Shown here piece after piece: positions 39,179 through 49,046 of a DNA stretch of 64,000 nt. The stretch is taken from contig NZ_LXWK01000015.1 of assembly GCF_001669775.1 (NCBI RefSeq), positions 868,001-932,000 on the forward strand, in the 5' to 3' direction. Under the pieces are notes generated by a model. The model was given only the letters and a program-made list of their open reading frames with translations, ran no database searches and had not been told where the DNA came from. The stretch's first letter is position 1, and the number at the start of each line of letters is the position of its first letter. The translations under genes were made by a program, and so were the position numbers. This DNA comes from Rheinheimera sp. SA_1 (GTDB lineage: Bacteria > Pseudomonadota > Gammaproteobacteria > Enterobacterales > Alteromonadaceae).

Positions 39179-40027
39179 ATGACAAAACCTGATGAATCTT
39201 TACTGGCCCACCTGAATCTGGGCAAAGCAACCGCCTATACCGATCAATACGATGCCACATTGTTGCAGGCAGTGCCTCGTCAACTGGGTCGGGATGCCAT
39301 TGGGTTAGCAGCCAGCACTGCGGCATTACCATTTTTTGGCCAGGACATCTGGCATGCATATGAGCTGTCGTGGTTAAACCATAAAGGTAAACCCATGGTG
39401 GCATTAGCGACTTTTGTGGTGCCAGTCACTTCTGCCAACCTGATTGAATCGAAATCTTTTAAGCTTTATCTGAACAGTCTGAATCAGACCCGATTTCGCG
39501 ATATCAGTCAGCTTTATCAGACGCTGGTAAATGATTTATCAGCCTGCGCCGGTGACAAAGTTTCTGTCACCATTCACCATGTAAATGAACTGATTGCCTT
39601 TCAGCCAACCTGGATCCAGGGCCGTTGCCTCGATGATCTGGATATCGAAGTCGACACTTACGAGTTTGATGCTGGCTTATTAAAATTGACTGGCGTTGAA
39701 ACGGTGATCGAAGAAAAACTACACTCACATTTACTGAAATCGAACTGCCTGATCACCTCGCAGCCAGATTGGGCCAGCGTATTTATTCATTATCGCGGGC
39801 CGGCCATTGATCACGAAAGTTTGCTGCGTTACCTGATCAGCTTTCGCCATCACAATGAATTTCATGAACAATGTGTTGAACGGATTTACCTGGATTTGAT
39901 GCGGTTAGCGCAACCGGAATTCCTGGCGGTTTATGCTTGTTATACCCGCCGCGGTGGTCTGGATATTAATCCGCTACGCAGCAGCAGCCCTTATAATCCA
40001 CCAAATATCCGCTTAACACGGCAATAG
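39179..40027 (+). CDS. queF: NADPH-dependent 7-cyano-7-deazaguanine reductase
   Basis: A 282-residue long-form QueF, the same length as the E. coli enzyme. [17 protein letters not shown] and the active-site Cys in [13 protein letters not shown] are present, and [15 protein letters not shown] is near the end. It reduces preQ0 to preQ1 in queuosine synthesis. The ATG at 39179 fits the family N-terminus; a 24-codon extension overlaps syd on the other strand and is unlikely. Confidence 0.96.
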   Translation: MTKPDESLLAHLNLGKATAYTDQYDATLLQAVPRQLGRDAIGLAASTAALPFFGQDIWHAYELSWLNHKGKPMVALATFVVPVTSANLIESKSFKLYLNSLNQTRFRDISQLYQTLVNDLSACAGDKVSVTIHHVNELIAFQPTWIQGRCLDDLDIEVDTYEFDAGLLKLTGVETVIEEKLHSHLLKSNCLITSQPDWASVFIHYRGPAIDHESLLRYLISFRHHNEFHEQCVERIYLDLMRLAQPEFLAVYACYTRRGGLDINPLRSSSPYNPPNIRLTRQ

Positions 40028-40095
40028 CGACCTAGTGGCTGACAGTGATTTGTCGCTGTCAGCCAATCGCTCTCATTTCAGCAACTCAAGTAGAA

Positions 40096-41886
40096 TCAAC
40101 GAGTTAATTTAACCTTATCGATATCCACGCCCAACCATGCCTGATGAAACTTACGCTGCGCTGCGGTGGGCTTCGCTACGGGTGTGATCTGCGAAGGTTT
40201 GGCTGGTAATGCTCCCAACATCACCTTCTTATGCTGCAAACGACCTTCGCGGAACAAACTCAGTTCAATCGTTTGCCCTGGCTTAAAATCTTTCATTCGA
40301 TCCAGCAATGACGCTTTTAATTGCAGCTGATTCAGCGCAACAATTTCATCGTCGATGGTCACCCCGCCCTTCCAGGCCGGCGAGTTGCGTTCAACTTTGC
40401 TGATTTTGTCGCTACCGTTTTTAAATTCACCGGTCAAACCCAACCAGGCTTGTTGCTCTTTCACCAAGACCCGCTCTAATCCGGCGGCCGCTAACAGTTT
40501 GTCGCTGTCAACTTGTGGTGGTGAATCGACTTGTTGTTGCCACCATGGCAACAACGACTTGCCGGTCAATTCTTCGGCAATACTTTGCACATCTTTCGCT
40601 GTGAAAGCAGTTGTTTCGCCAAAACGCTGATAAAGCTGCTGGTGTACGCTGCGATAACTGGCTTTAAGGCCAGAATGACTCAGTAAATAATGATCAAGCA
40701 ACCAGCTGACCAGATAGCCTTCGCTGTAAATGTTCACACTGAAATTGTCGGCGTGATCACCGTTCAGGCTAATCCAGTTGTCAAAGCTGCTCTGTGCCAC
40801 CGATTGCACATGGGCGCCAGGTAACCGGTCAAATTTATCCAGCCGTTTTGCCAAATCCGCATAAAACTCAGCATGCGTCATTAAACCGGCGCGCAGTAAT
40901 AACTGATTTTGGAAATAGCTGGTGGAACCTTCCGAGATCCACAACAACTTACTGTAGTTTGGCTGTAAGTAATCATAGGGCACCAGCTCAGCCGGCCGGT
41001 AAGCCTTGACGTTCCAGGTGTGGATCAACTCATGTGCCGCGGTCGACAAAAATTGCAAATAGTGCTCACGACTACCAAAACTGAAGCGTTCACGCTGAAT
41101 AACCGTCGAATTCAGGTGTTCAGTGGCACCTTTGGCACCATGGGTGGCATGAATGATAAACAGATAGTGCTGATAGGGATATCCTTGCCAAATCGTCGGT
41201 GCCTGAGCGACTAATTTTTGTAAGTCAGTGACCATTTGTTTCGAATCGTAATTACCTTCCCCCCAAATCACCACTTCGTAACTACGGCCATCGGCTTCGA
41301 AGCTATAGAATTGATGGATACCGGTTTCAATCGGCGAATCGGCCAATACATCGTAATCGGCCGCCAGGAACTGATGTGGGTTTTCACCACGCTGCATGCC
41401 AGAAGTACTGCGCCACGCTGCAGGGACTTTTAATTGCACTGACACAGGTAGGTGCCGGGTTTGATCGGTATACATCAGGTAAGCAGAAGCATTGATATAG
41501 GCGTGACTATCGTCAATATGGCGGGTGCGCTGCGCCAGCTCGTTGGCATAAATCTGGTATTTAATGGTAATAATTCCAGGGGTTTGGATTTGCAATTCCC
41601 AGATGCTTTTTTCAATCTTATCAAAGGTTAACTGCTGATTATTGCTGTCTGTCGCCCGAAATAACCGCACACCGCTGGCTAAATCCATGATTTGATATTT
41701 ACCACTACGCCAGGCTGGCAGTTTCACCTGCAACGGACCTGCACGCTCGGCAACAAATTGCATTTCGATATCGGCCAAATGATGCTCTGGCTGGGTAATC
41801 GCAATCTGATATTGGGTGTCAGCATGAACTAGCCAAGCCTGAAACATCAACAACAACAGCACAAAACGACGGACGAATACAGACAT
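40096..41886 (-). CDS. M61 family peptidase with C-terminal PDZ domain
   Basis: A 596-residue secreted protein. A signal peptide (FVLLLLMFQAWLVHA) precedes the N-terminal beta domain. The zinc site HELIHTW is at residues 285-291, with the third ligand in WISEGSTSYF (Glu 319). A PDZ domain occupies about 470-560 (LGLTGEFKNGSDKISKVE). M61 enzymes are glycyl aminopeptidases. The expected place is the periplasm. It is transcribed alone. Confidence 0.92.
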   Translation of the reverse strand: MSVFVRRFVLLLLMFQAWLVHADTQYQIAITQPEHHLADIEMQFVAERAGPLQVKLPAWRSGKYQIMDLASGVRLFRATDSNNQQLTFDKIEKSIWELQIQTPGIITIKYQIYANELAQRTRHIDDSHAYINASAYLMYTDQTRHLPVSVQLKVPAAWRSTSGMQRGENPHQFLAADYDVLADSPIETGIHQFYSFEADGRSYEVVIWGEGNYDSKQMVTDLQKLVAQAPTIWQGYPYQHYLFIIHATHGAKGATEHLNSTVIQRERFSFGSREHYLQFLSTAAHELIHTWNVKAYRPAELVPYDYLQPNYSKLLWISEGSTSYFQNQLLLRAGLMTHAEFYADLAKRLDKFDRLPGAHVQSVAQSSFDNWISLNGDHADNFSVNIYSEGYLVSWLLDHYLLSHSGLKASYRSVHQQLYQRFGETTAFTAKDVQSIAEELTGKSLLPWWQQQVDSPPQVDSDKLLAAAGLERVLVKEQQAWLGLTGEFKNGSDKISKVERNSPAWKGGVTIDDEIVALNQLQLKASLLDRMKDFKPGQTIELSLFREGRLQHKKVMLGALPAKPSQITPVAKPTAAQRKFHQAWLGVDIDKVKLTR

Positions 41887-42107
41887 AAGGACTCCTTTGT
41901 TAAATCGGGAACTTAGGGGAAATGCCGCAGTTTTACCAGCGAAATGCGTTCAAGCTGTACACTTTTCCTTTCAATTACCAAAAAAACACTTTTGTCGGTC
42001 AACATGAAACATTACAAGATGACTTTTACTTTCGAAACGAAATATGTTTAAATTACCAACGTTGATGCCAGACACATCAACCCACCCATAATTGAAGGAC
42101 AGTTTCG

Positions 42108-42170
42108 ATGACAATTCTGACCTCTGCTGAAGAACAATCCTGGTTACCCTACTACCTGACCAGGAAATAA
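42108..42170 (+). CDS. Putative 20-residue peptide (leader-like)
   Basis: The ATG at 42108 is preceded by GAAGGACA at suitable spacing. The frame encodes MTILTSAEEQSWLPYYLTRK and stops at TAA (42168-42170). Two hairpins, the second a strong terminator, follow within 10-55 bases. It is therefore a compact transcription unit within the 467-base gap 41887-42353. The peptide contains one Trp and two Tyr but no run of a single regulatory amino acid, so classic attenuation is not obvious. It resembles no small protein I know. It could be an attenuator leader for the diguanylate cyclase at 42354 or an independent small mRNA. Confidence 0.5.
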   Translation: MTILTSAEEQSWLPYYLTRK

Positions 42171-42178
42171 TAATAAAG

Positions 42179-42224
42179 TCCGGAATCGGACCAAAAAACG
42201 GCAAGCCACGGCTTGCCGTTTTTT
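42179..42224 (+). terminator. Tandem hairpins ending in a strong Rho-independent terminator
   Basis: The first hairpin is GTCCG (42179-42183) / CGGAC (42187-42191). The second is AAAAAACGGCAAGC (42193-42206) / GCTTGCCGTTTTTT (42211-42224), a 14-bp perfect stem with a 4-base loop that could act on either strand. The 42225-42353 stretch holds no further recognised element. Confidence 0.88.
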
Positions 42225-42353
42225 ATGGAGCCGACCATCGTTTTGTAACCTACCGCACGGCCCCTTGCATCCATCGTGCTTTTTTTAAAGCAACTGCCAA
42301 AACGACTGCGCTTTTTCCGTTATTAACGATATACTTACCGGCAAGTTAACTCG

Positions 42354-43928
42354 GTGAGCGCCAGGAAAACGTTTGTAGTGGACACTGAAAACAATCTCAA
42401 GCAACAACTCACAGCGGCATTAAAAGCCCGAAAACAACTCGAAGATACCTACGAAGGTCAGTTTAAAATTCTGACTCAGTTCGTGTCCCGTTTGTCTTTA
42501 GTCTGTAAAGGGATTGACATTGAGTTAGACAATAAACTGGCAAAATTGCGGGTGGAACTGGGTAAAGGCGTTGATCTTGAAAAAGTATTACCGCTGGTAG
42601 ACGGCACCACTGAACATCTGAAAATCCTCGAATCGAAACAGCATCAGGAAGTTAAACGGGCACAACTAAGCTTGACCGTTGCCGGCAAATTGTTGCAAAA
42701 GCAACGCGGTTTGCCCGACCAGCTGCGACGGGATTTACGCGATTTATTGAATAAAGTCGACGAGCCTACACCGAGTGTCCAGGCCTTTTTACCTCATCTG
42801 ACGCACCTGACCGAACTGTACCAACTGGCACTGAATGCCAAGCAAAATATGGCGATTGAAGAGCTTAGTGATGCCACGCGTTATGAAGCAATTTGTCGGC
42901 AAATCTCTGTTGAACTTACTAACTTACTCAGTGAACTTGCGTTTGAAGGGCAATACGCCAAGTCGATTGAAAGCATTCGGTTGAGTCTATTATCAGAACT
43001 TGGCATCGAAAAGCTGCTGGAAGCTTGTCTGCACACCATCGAAATTATTATTTCCAGCATCAACGACGAACGCCAGTCTGCCCAGCATTTCCTACTGAAG
43101 TTGAACGAAGCCCTGACCAGCGTGCAGCAATCGTTAGTAACTTCGTTGAATACCAGCAATAACATCAAAGAAAAAATGCAGGTGCTTAATCAGCAGATTG
43201 AGCGTCAAATTGAATTATTGGGACAGGAAACCAAATCCGCCACATCGCTGGAGCAATTGCAGCTGATGGTATCGGACAAGTTAGGCGCTATCACCGCCTC
43301 GTTAAAAGATAAAGAAGATTTGGAACGTCAGGAGCGTCAGCTGTTGCTACAAGCAGTACAGCAAATGGATGCAAGGTTAAAAGAGCTGGAAGAAGAAGCG
43401 TCTCAGTTCAAAAAACGGCTGGCCGAACAAAAATTCAGAAGCTTACAGGACTCATTAACCGAACTACCAAACCGCGCCGCCTTTGATGAACGTTACGAAC
43501 TTGAAGTCAAACGCTTTAAGCGCTCTGGCAAACCTTTAGCCATTGTGCTTGGCGATGTCGATCACTTTAAAAACATCAATGACAGCTATGGTCACAGTGC
43601 CGGTGACAAAACGCTCAAAGTCATTGCCAAGGCTCTCAAGCAAAGTCTGCGGGATACCGATTTTATTGCCCGTTACGGTGGTGAAGAATTTATTTTGCTG
43701 TTTCCGGAAACTGCAATGGAAGATTTGTCGGTACCGCTGAATGCGATCCGGGAAAAAATCAAACGGATCCCGTTTAAGTTTAAAGACACCAATGTGCCTA
43801 TCACCATTTCTTTTGGCGCCACCGAATTACGTGGTGCTGACACCAACCGCGAAGCTTTTGATCGCGCCGACGAAGCATTGTACGAAGCCAAACGTAATGG
43901 CCGGGACAAGGTGGTTTTCAAAAAATAA
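42354..43928 (+). CDS. GGDEF diguanylate cyclase with long helical N-terminus
   Basis: A 524-residue cytoplasmic protein. Residues 1-355 are almost all helical with coiled-coil character ([20 protein letters not shown]). The GGDEF domain has [27 protein letters not shown] and GGEEF (442-446), with an intact RxxD site (RDTD, 433-436) five residues before. The start may be GTG at 42354, or GTG at 42378, which has AGGA upstream. No membrane helix. An active, product-inhibited c-di-GMP synthase is expected; the sensed signal is unknown. Confidence 0.9.
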   Translation: MSARKTFVVDTENNLKQQLTAALKARKQLEDTYEGQFKILTQFVSRLSLVCKGIDIELDNKLAKLRVELGKGVDLEKVLPLVDGTTEHLKILESKQHQEVKRAQLSLTVAGKLLQKQRGLPDQLRRDLRDLLNKVDEPTPSVQAFLPHLTHLTELYQLALNAKQNMAIEELSDATRYEAICRQISVELTNLLSELAFEGQYAKSIESIRLSLLSELGIEKLLEACLHTIEIIISSINDERQSAQHFLLKLNEALTSVQQSLVTSLNTSNNIKEKMQVLNQQIERQIELLGQETKSATSLEQLQLMVSDKLGAITASLKDKEDLERQERQLLLQAVQQMDARLKELEEEASQFKKRLAEQKFRSLQDSLTELPNRAAFDERYELEVKRFKRSGKPLAIVLGDVDHFKNINDSYGHSAGDKTLKVIAKALKQSLRDTDFIARYGGEEFILLFPETAMEDLSVPLNAIREKIKRIPFKFKDTNVPITISFGATELRGADTNREAFDRADEALYEAKRNGRDKVVFKK

Positions 43929-44011
43929 CGCTGAAATATCACCAGAGCCGACCCGCACATTCGATCCTGACATCAGCTTGTCGTGGTGATGTCAGCCCAC
44001 AAGGAGTCATC

Positions 44012-45370
44012 ATGCATGTACAATTGAACCCACTGGGTGCGATGGATTTATTGTCGCAGCTGGAAGTTGATCAACTGAAACAAAATGCCAACAGCGAAAT
44101 TTTCCGATTGTTCCGCAATTGCTGTTTAGCTGTGTTGAATGTCGGTAGTCACACTGATAGTTCGGCGGAAATTTATCAGCAATTTGAGAACTTTAGTGTC
44201 AATCTGATTGCACGTGAACGCGGAATAAAAATTGAGTTGTTTAACCCGCCGTTAAATGCCTTTGTCGACGGCCAAATCATCAAAGGTATTCACGAGCATT
44301 TATTCGCTGTGCTGCGCGATATTCTGTTTTACCACACCCAACTTGGCGTTGATCAAAACCGCTTTGATTTACAAAACAGTGATCACCTGACCCACACTGT
44401 GTTTGATATTTTGCGAAATGCCAGGGTCATCAATTCCAGCACCGAACCCAATATGATTGTCTGCTGGGGCGGTCATTCTATTAATGAAGTTGAATATAAA
44501 TACACCAAAGAAGTCGGTTATCAACTGGGTTTGCGCGGTCTGAATATTTGTACCGGCTGCGGACCGGGCGCGATGAAAGGCCCGATGAAAGGCGCTACCA
44601 TTGGCCACAGCAAACAACGGATCCGTCACGGTCGTTATCTGGGCTTGACCGAACCGAGCATTATTGCTGCTGAACCGCCAAATCCAATCGTCAATGAACT
44701 GGTGATTTTACCGGATATCGAAAAACGCCTGGAAGCCTTTGTCCGCACAGCCCATGGCATTATTATTTTCCCCGGCGGCGCTGGCACTGCTGAAGAATTG
44801 CTGTATTTACTGGGTATTATGTTGCATCAGGACAATGCAGATCAGGTGTTACCGGTGATCCTGACCGGACCAAAACAAAGCGAAGCTTATTTCCTGGAAT
44901 TACAGTCATTTATCGAACAAACGTTAGGCCCTGCGGCATTAAAATTGTTTGAAGTAATTATTGATGATCCGGCACTGGTCGCACAAAAGTTGAAACAAGG
45001 TTGCGCTGACCTTCGTCAATTCCGTAAAACTGTCGGTGATGCTTATCATTTTAACTGGTCGCTGCAAATTGACAGTGATTTCCAGCACCCATTTGCACCT
45101 ACTCACCAGAATATGGCGGCGCTGAATTTGCACCTGGAACAAGACAAGGCCAAGCTTGCGGCTAATCTGCGGCGTGCCTTTTCCGGCATTGTCGCTGGCA
45201 ACGTAAAAGATGAAGGCATCAAAGCCATTGCGCAGCACGGACCTTTTGTATTGTCGGGTGAGCCGAAATTAATGGTGCTGATGGACAAGCTGTTAGAGGC
45301 CTTTGTCGCACAGGGCCGGATGAAACTGCCTGGCAGCAAATATGTTCCTTGTTATAAAATCGCCCTCTGA
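44012..45370 (+). CDS. ppnN: Pyrimidine/purine nucleotide 5'-monophosphate nucleosidase PpnN
   Basis: A 452-residue protein similar along its length to E. coli PpnN (YgdH): [19 protein letters not shown] at the N-terminus, [20 protein letters not shown], and the LOG-type [16 protein letters not shown]. It cleaves nucleoside monophosphates to base and ribose 5-phosphate. In E. coli it is adjacent to queF; here an M61 peptidase and the cyclase lie between them. Confidence 0.95.
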   Translation: MHVQLNPLGAMDLLSQLEVDQLKQNANSEIFRLFRNCCLAVLNVGSHTDSSAEIYQQFENFSVNLIARERGIKIELFNPPLNAFVDGQIIKGIHEHLFAVLRDILFYHTQLGVDQNRFDLQNSDHLTHTVFDILRNARVINSSTEPNMIVCWGGHSINEVEYKYTKEVGYQLGLRGLNICTGCGPGAMKGPMKGATIGHSKQRIRHGRYLGLTEPSIIAAEPPNPIVNELVILPDIEKRLEAFVRTAHGIIIFPGGAGTAEELLYLLGIMLHQDNADQVLPVILTGPKQSEAYFLELQSFIEQTLGPAALKLFEVIIDDPALVAQKLKQGCADLRQFRKTVGDAYHFNWSLQIDSDFQHPFAPTHQNMAALNLHLEQDKAKLAANLRRAFSGIVAGNVKDEGIKAIAQHGPFVLSGEPKLMVLMDKLLEAFVAQGRMKLPGSKYVPCYKIAL

Positions 45371-45387
45371 ATTCCGTCTCGAAAAAC

Positions 45388-45421
45388 CAGCCCACGACAC
45401 TGGTCGTCGTGGGCTGTTGTT
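45388..45421 (+). terminator. Rho-independent terminator after ppnN
   Basis: An 11-bp stem, CAGCCCACGAC (45388-45398) / GTCGTGGGCTG (45406-45416), followed by TTGTT. It lies 17 bases past the stop. Confidence 0.85.
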
Positions 45422-45632
45422 GACCTGATCTGCCCTGACAAACAGCATAAAATTGGTTAGCATCAGGCAGCGCTACAATATATGGCAAGCTTTTTGTATC
45501 CTTTTTGTACCAGTATTAATCAATGGCAACCAATGGCCACCGATCTGAGCGATGGACTCGCCGCGAATTTCAGGCGGTATCGCCACCGGTTGCTACAAAC
45601 ACAACCTGCCAGGCAGTGTCGGAGCAAAACAC

Positions 45633-46028
45633 ATGAGTAAGCGAATTTGGTGGATACTGACCGGTGCGGTCTTGTGTTATCCAGTCATAACCTGGATGGT
45701 GCTGAATTACTACCCGGATGATCCGTCACAAATGGTCTGGAGTGATCGCGAAGCTTTTAATCACAAGTTCATCTCTCAACTGACCAACACCAGCGCTGTC
45801 AAGCAAACCGACCTCATTGAAAAATTAGGTGGCCCGGATATTACTGAAGCGGAAAAGATTGGTGCTGATACTTACCAATTGATGTACTACCGCACCAAAC
45901 GCGCAGTTTCCGACGGTATTACCACTACACATGAATGCACGGCCTTATTGTTCAAAAACCAACAATTGATTGCACTGGATACCGACGCAGTTACGTTGTA
46001 TCAGCAAGTTACCAAACCACATGCTTAA
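45633..46028 (+). CDS. DUF3192-like membrane-anchored protein
   Basis: A 131-residue protein. The ATG at 45633 follows GGAG at 8 bases; the longer frame is not supported. One N-terminal membrane segment (IWWILTGAVLCYPVITWMVL) replaces the lipobox of its paralog at 36855. YYRTKRAVSDGITTTHECTALLF is the shared block. Function unknown. It overlaps the next gene by 8 bases. Confidence 0.7.
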   Translation: MSKRIWWILTGAVLCYPVITWMVLNYYPDDPSQMVWSDREAFNHKFISQLTNTSAVKQTDLIEKLGGPDITEAEKIGADTYQLMYYRTKRAVSDGITTTHECTALLFKNQQLIALDTDAVTLYQQVTKPHA

Positions 46029-47709
46029 AGAATCGACGGCATTGCTGCAGCTTTACCAATATCTGGATCGATTTTACCAACAAGTAAAATCACCGCCAGA
46101 TGGCGACAAACTGCCGCTGATTGCCGAACAAATTGCGGTGCAGCTGGCGAAAATATGCCAGCAACAGCCAATACTGGCATTCAGTCAACTGGCGTTAACT
46201 CCGGTCAACACTATGTACATCAGCCAGTTGGCGATGAAACAATCGGTGCTGCTATCAGCATTGGCAACTGCAGGCGACTGGCCATCAACGGTTTTGGAAG
46301 AACTACTGGCTGGCAATTTGTTTCGGCTGACCGGCATTGTTCATCAGCTCAGTCAGACCACTCCAGCATCACAGGAGCAAGCGCTACAGCTCAGCCAGCA
46401 GGCCGGTTTGTATACGCTCAAAGCTTTTGGCGCAGACTTCCAACATCGACACTGGCGACAATTGCTGACCGACAGCAGTGTCAGTAAGCAGCCAAAATCG
46501 ACGACACAGCGGGTACCTTATGCAGCCGCATTAATGTTCTGCAATGACTTGAGTCTGCAAATTACGCCTGGCCTGACAAAAACTGTGCCTGGGTTGGAGC
46601 TGGTGATCCAGCAACTTATGCACAAGCCAGCAAATCCGGAGCAGCGTCATTTTGCCGGACAACTTGCTAAGTTAGGCCGGACTCTGCTACTCGCAGGCAG
46701 GTTTTGCAGTGACACTATTGGTGAAGTGGCTCTGATCATCACCGCTGAGCCAGCACTCTCCGGCCATATATTTGATTTAACCAGCAAAAAACTACAGCCT
46801 CACCCTATCGAACTGACCGAATCCAGCCTGAAATTGTTACCGCCACGACTGCTGCCGAGCAGTCAATGGTTGGATTTGTTTGTCACTGCAGCCCGGGAGC
46901 AGACGGTATTGCCGCCACTGGCCATCGCGGAAATTCAGCAGCTGAACCCAAATCATCCGGTGCGAAAACAAGTGGCGTGGCTGGAGCAACATCCACAACT
47001 GAGCAGCCATTTATTACAACAGGCCGGAAAACGCACCCGCAAGGGGCTGCAGATCGAAAGTTTGTCGCATGCAGTCGCATTAATTGGCGCCGATCAGTTG
47101 CCGCAAATTTTGCGTCAGGGCTGGTTGCAACAACAAAGTCAGCTCTGCCGCCAGCCTTATCAAAGCTGGTTTAGCCAATTGGAGCTGTGTCTCGCCAACG
47201 CCTGGCAATTGCTGGCCGAGCATACAAATTCAGTGGTGCTTTCGGCAACAGATGCTGAATTGCTTGCCGGATGCTTTGTGTTGCCACTGCAACAAGATGA
47301 GCGCTGCCGGTACTTGCCATTGCAAGCGACATTGGACAAGCCATCACCACTGCTGCAATTCAGTTACCAAATGTGCTGGCAACAAACGGATTATCCGCGG
47401 CAGGTTTCACAAAGTGTTGCAGCCGTTGGTTTACCGATGATGTGGCAGGATGGTGCGCTTTATTATCGACAACTAGTTGAAATACAAAATAATTACACAC
47501 AGCAGCAGTGTGCTCGTTTACTCATTGCCTTGGGCTGGATGATGACCGAAGCGGTGTTTTTTGGGGTGAATGTTAAACCAGAAATCACCGAAAACACCTA
47601 CAAAAACGCCCGGCATGCGCTGGATTTACCGTTGTTTCCCTGGCACGAGTGGTTACAACAACTCAGTGCGCGTTGTGGTTGTTATTATCCAATTCAACCA
47701 GGAATGTAG
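46021..47709 (+). CDS. HDOD-like domain protein
   Basis: A 562-residue Gln/Leu-rich protein whose ATG overlaps the DUF3192-like stop. About residues 310-370 (LEQHPQLSSHLLQQAGKRTR and the following SLSHAVALIGADQL) match the core of the HDOD domain, a non-catalytic HD relative used in signalling. The remaining parts are helical without recognised motifs. Function unknown; translational coupling suggests a link with the small membrane protein. Confidence 0.5.
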   Translation: MLKESTALLQLYQYLDRFYQQVKSPPDGDKLPLIAEQIAVQLAKICQQQPILAFSQLALTPVNTMYISQLAMKQSVLLSALATAGDWPSTVLEELLAGNLFRLTGIVHQLSQTTPASQEQALQLSQQAGLYTLKAFGADFQHRHWRQLLTDSSVSKQPKSTTQRVPYAAALMFCNDLSLQITPGLTKTVPGLELVIQQLMHKPANPEQRHFAGQLAKLGRTLLLAGRFCSDTIGEVALIITAEPALSGHIFDLTSKKLQPHPIELTESSLKLLPPRLLPSSQWLDLFVTAAREQTVLPPLAIAEIQQLNPNHPVRKQVAWLEQHPQLSSHLLQQAGKRTRKGLQIESLSHAVALIGADQLPQILRQGWLQQQSQLCRQPYQSWFSQLELCLANAWQLLAEHTNSVVLSATDAELLAGCFVLPLQQDERCRYLPLQATLDKPSPLLQFSYQMCWQQTDYPRQVSQSVAAVGLPMMWQDGALYYRQLVEIQNNYTQQQCARLLIALGWMMTEAVFFGVNVKPEITENTYKNARHALDLPLFPWHEWLQQLSARCGCYYPIQPGM

Positions 47710-47905
47710 TTTTCTTACATCAAACTAAGTTATTTTCAGTATCAATCTGCTGTATGGGGCAAGGTTCTGCCTGAACTGGAAACGAATAACGGAAAATGCT
47801 ACCATTCCCGCGTTTTTGATGTCAGGCCAAGGCGATATTTTTCAGCCTGGTTCAGATCCTGCCAACTGACATCTCCCTTCCTGCACACCAGAATTAAGGA
47901 ACTTT

Positions 47906-48913
47906 ATGAGTTCGCAAACTATTACTGTGATTAAAGGCGACGGCATTGGCCCAAGCATCGTTGAAGCGGCCATTGCGGTGCTGGATAAAGCCGGGTGCCA
48001 GTTCAATTACGAATATGTAGATGCAGGCCTGACCGCGCTGGAAAAAACCGGTGACTTATTACCTGCAGCAACTTTAGATGCAATTGCCCGCAACAAAATC
48101 ACCTTAAAAGGTCCTTTAACCACGCCGGTTGGCGAAGGTTTCACTTCCATTAACGTGACCTTGCGCAAAAAATTCAATTTGTACTCCAATGTCCGCCCGG
48201 TCATTTCATTTAAAGGCACCAAGGCCCGCTACGAGAATATCGATATTATTACCGTGCGTGAAAACACTGAAGGTATGTATTCCGGAGCCGGCCAAATCGT
48301 GAAGAACGAAGGCGAACTGGCGGAAGCTATGAGTATTGTCACCCGCGAAGGTTCTGAGCGGATTGTTGAGTTTGCCTTTGAACTGGCGCGTCGCGAAAAC
48401 CGCAAAAAAGTCACCATTGTGCATAAAGCCAACATTCTGAAATCAACTTCAGGTTTGTTCTTAAAAACGGCCCGTGAAGTGGCTACCCGGTACCCAGATA
48501 TTCAAACCGTTGAAATGATTGTCGATAACGCCTGTATGCAGTTGGTGATGAATCCACAACAGTTTGACGTCATTGTCACCACCAACTTATTCGGCGACAT
48601 TCTGTCCGATTTATGTGCTGGTTTAGTCGGTGGTTTAGGTATGGCGCCCGGTGCAAATATTGGCCACGATTGCGCTGTGTTTGAAGCTGTCCATGGCAGC
48701 GCCCCTGATATTGCCGGTAAAAACCTGGCCAACCCTAGCTCAGTGATCCTGGCATCGATCCAAATGCTGGAATATCTGGGCATGGCTGACAAAGCGCAAA
48801 AAATCCGTGCAGCTTTGACCGATGTCATTGCTTCCGGCGATCGTACCACCCGTGACCTTGGTGGCGTGCATGGCACCACCGATTTTACGGCGGCGATGTT
48901 AGAACGACTATAA
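47906..48913 (+). CDS. Isocitrate dehydrogenase (NAD-type, short form)
   Basis: A 335-residue beta-decarboxylating dehydrogenase: TVIKGDGIGPSIVEAA, RENTEGMYSGA, NLFGDILSDLCAGLVGGLG and EAVHGSAPDIAGK. Length and motifs fit the short homoisocitrate/isocitrate/IPMDH family; the substrate-binding region (TSINVTLRKKFNLYSNVRP) fits NAD-isocitrate dehydrogenase. AAGGAA precedes the ATG. The leader holds a GATGTCAG (47818) / CTGACATC (47866) inverted repeat. Confidence 0.9.
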   Translation: MSSQTITVIKGDGIGPSIVEAAIAVLDKAGCQFNYEYVDAGLTALEKTGDLLPAATLDAIARNKITLKGPLTTPVGEGFTSINVTLRKKFNLYSNVRPVISFKGTKARYENIDIITVRENTEGMYSGAGQIVKNEGELAEAMSIVTREGSERIVEFAFELARRENRKKVTIVHKANILKSTSGLFLKTAREVATRYPDIQTVEMIVDNACMQLVMNPQQFDVIVTTNLFGDILSDLCAGLVGGLGMAPGANIGHDCAVFEAVHGSAPDIAGKNLANPSSVILASIQMLEYLGMADKAQKIRAALTDVIASGDRTTRDLGGVHGTTDFTAAMLERL

Positions 48914-48931
48914 GCGTTTTTTTGCAAGCAA

Positions 48932-48960
48932 AAAGCCGCAGCACCGCCTGCGGCTTTGTT
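48932..48960 (+). terminator. Rho-independent terminator after isocitrate dehydrogenase
   Basis: A 10-bp stem, AAAGCCGCAG (48932-48941) / CTGCGGCTTT (48948-48957), with a 6-base loop and a GTTATT tail. Confidence 0.82.
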
Positions 48961-49046
48961 ATTTCTGCAGTCACCATAGTTGCTCCTTTAAGTCGCAGCC
49001 ATTGACCTTCCTTTCGCATGCTGCAGATTTAGAAATCTGATATCAG

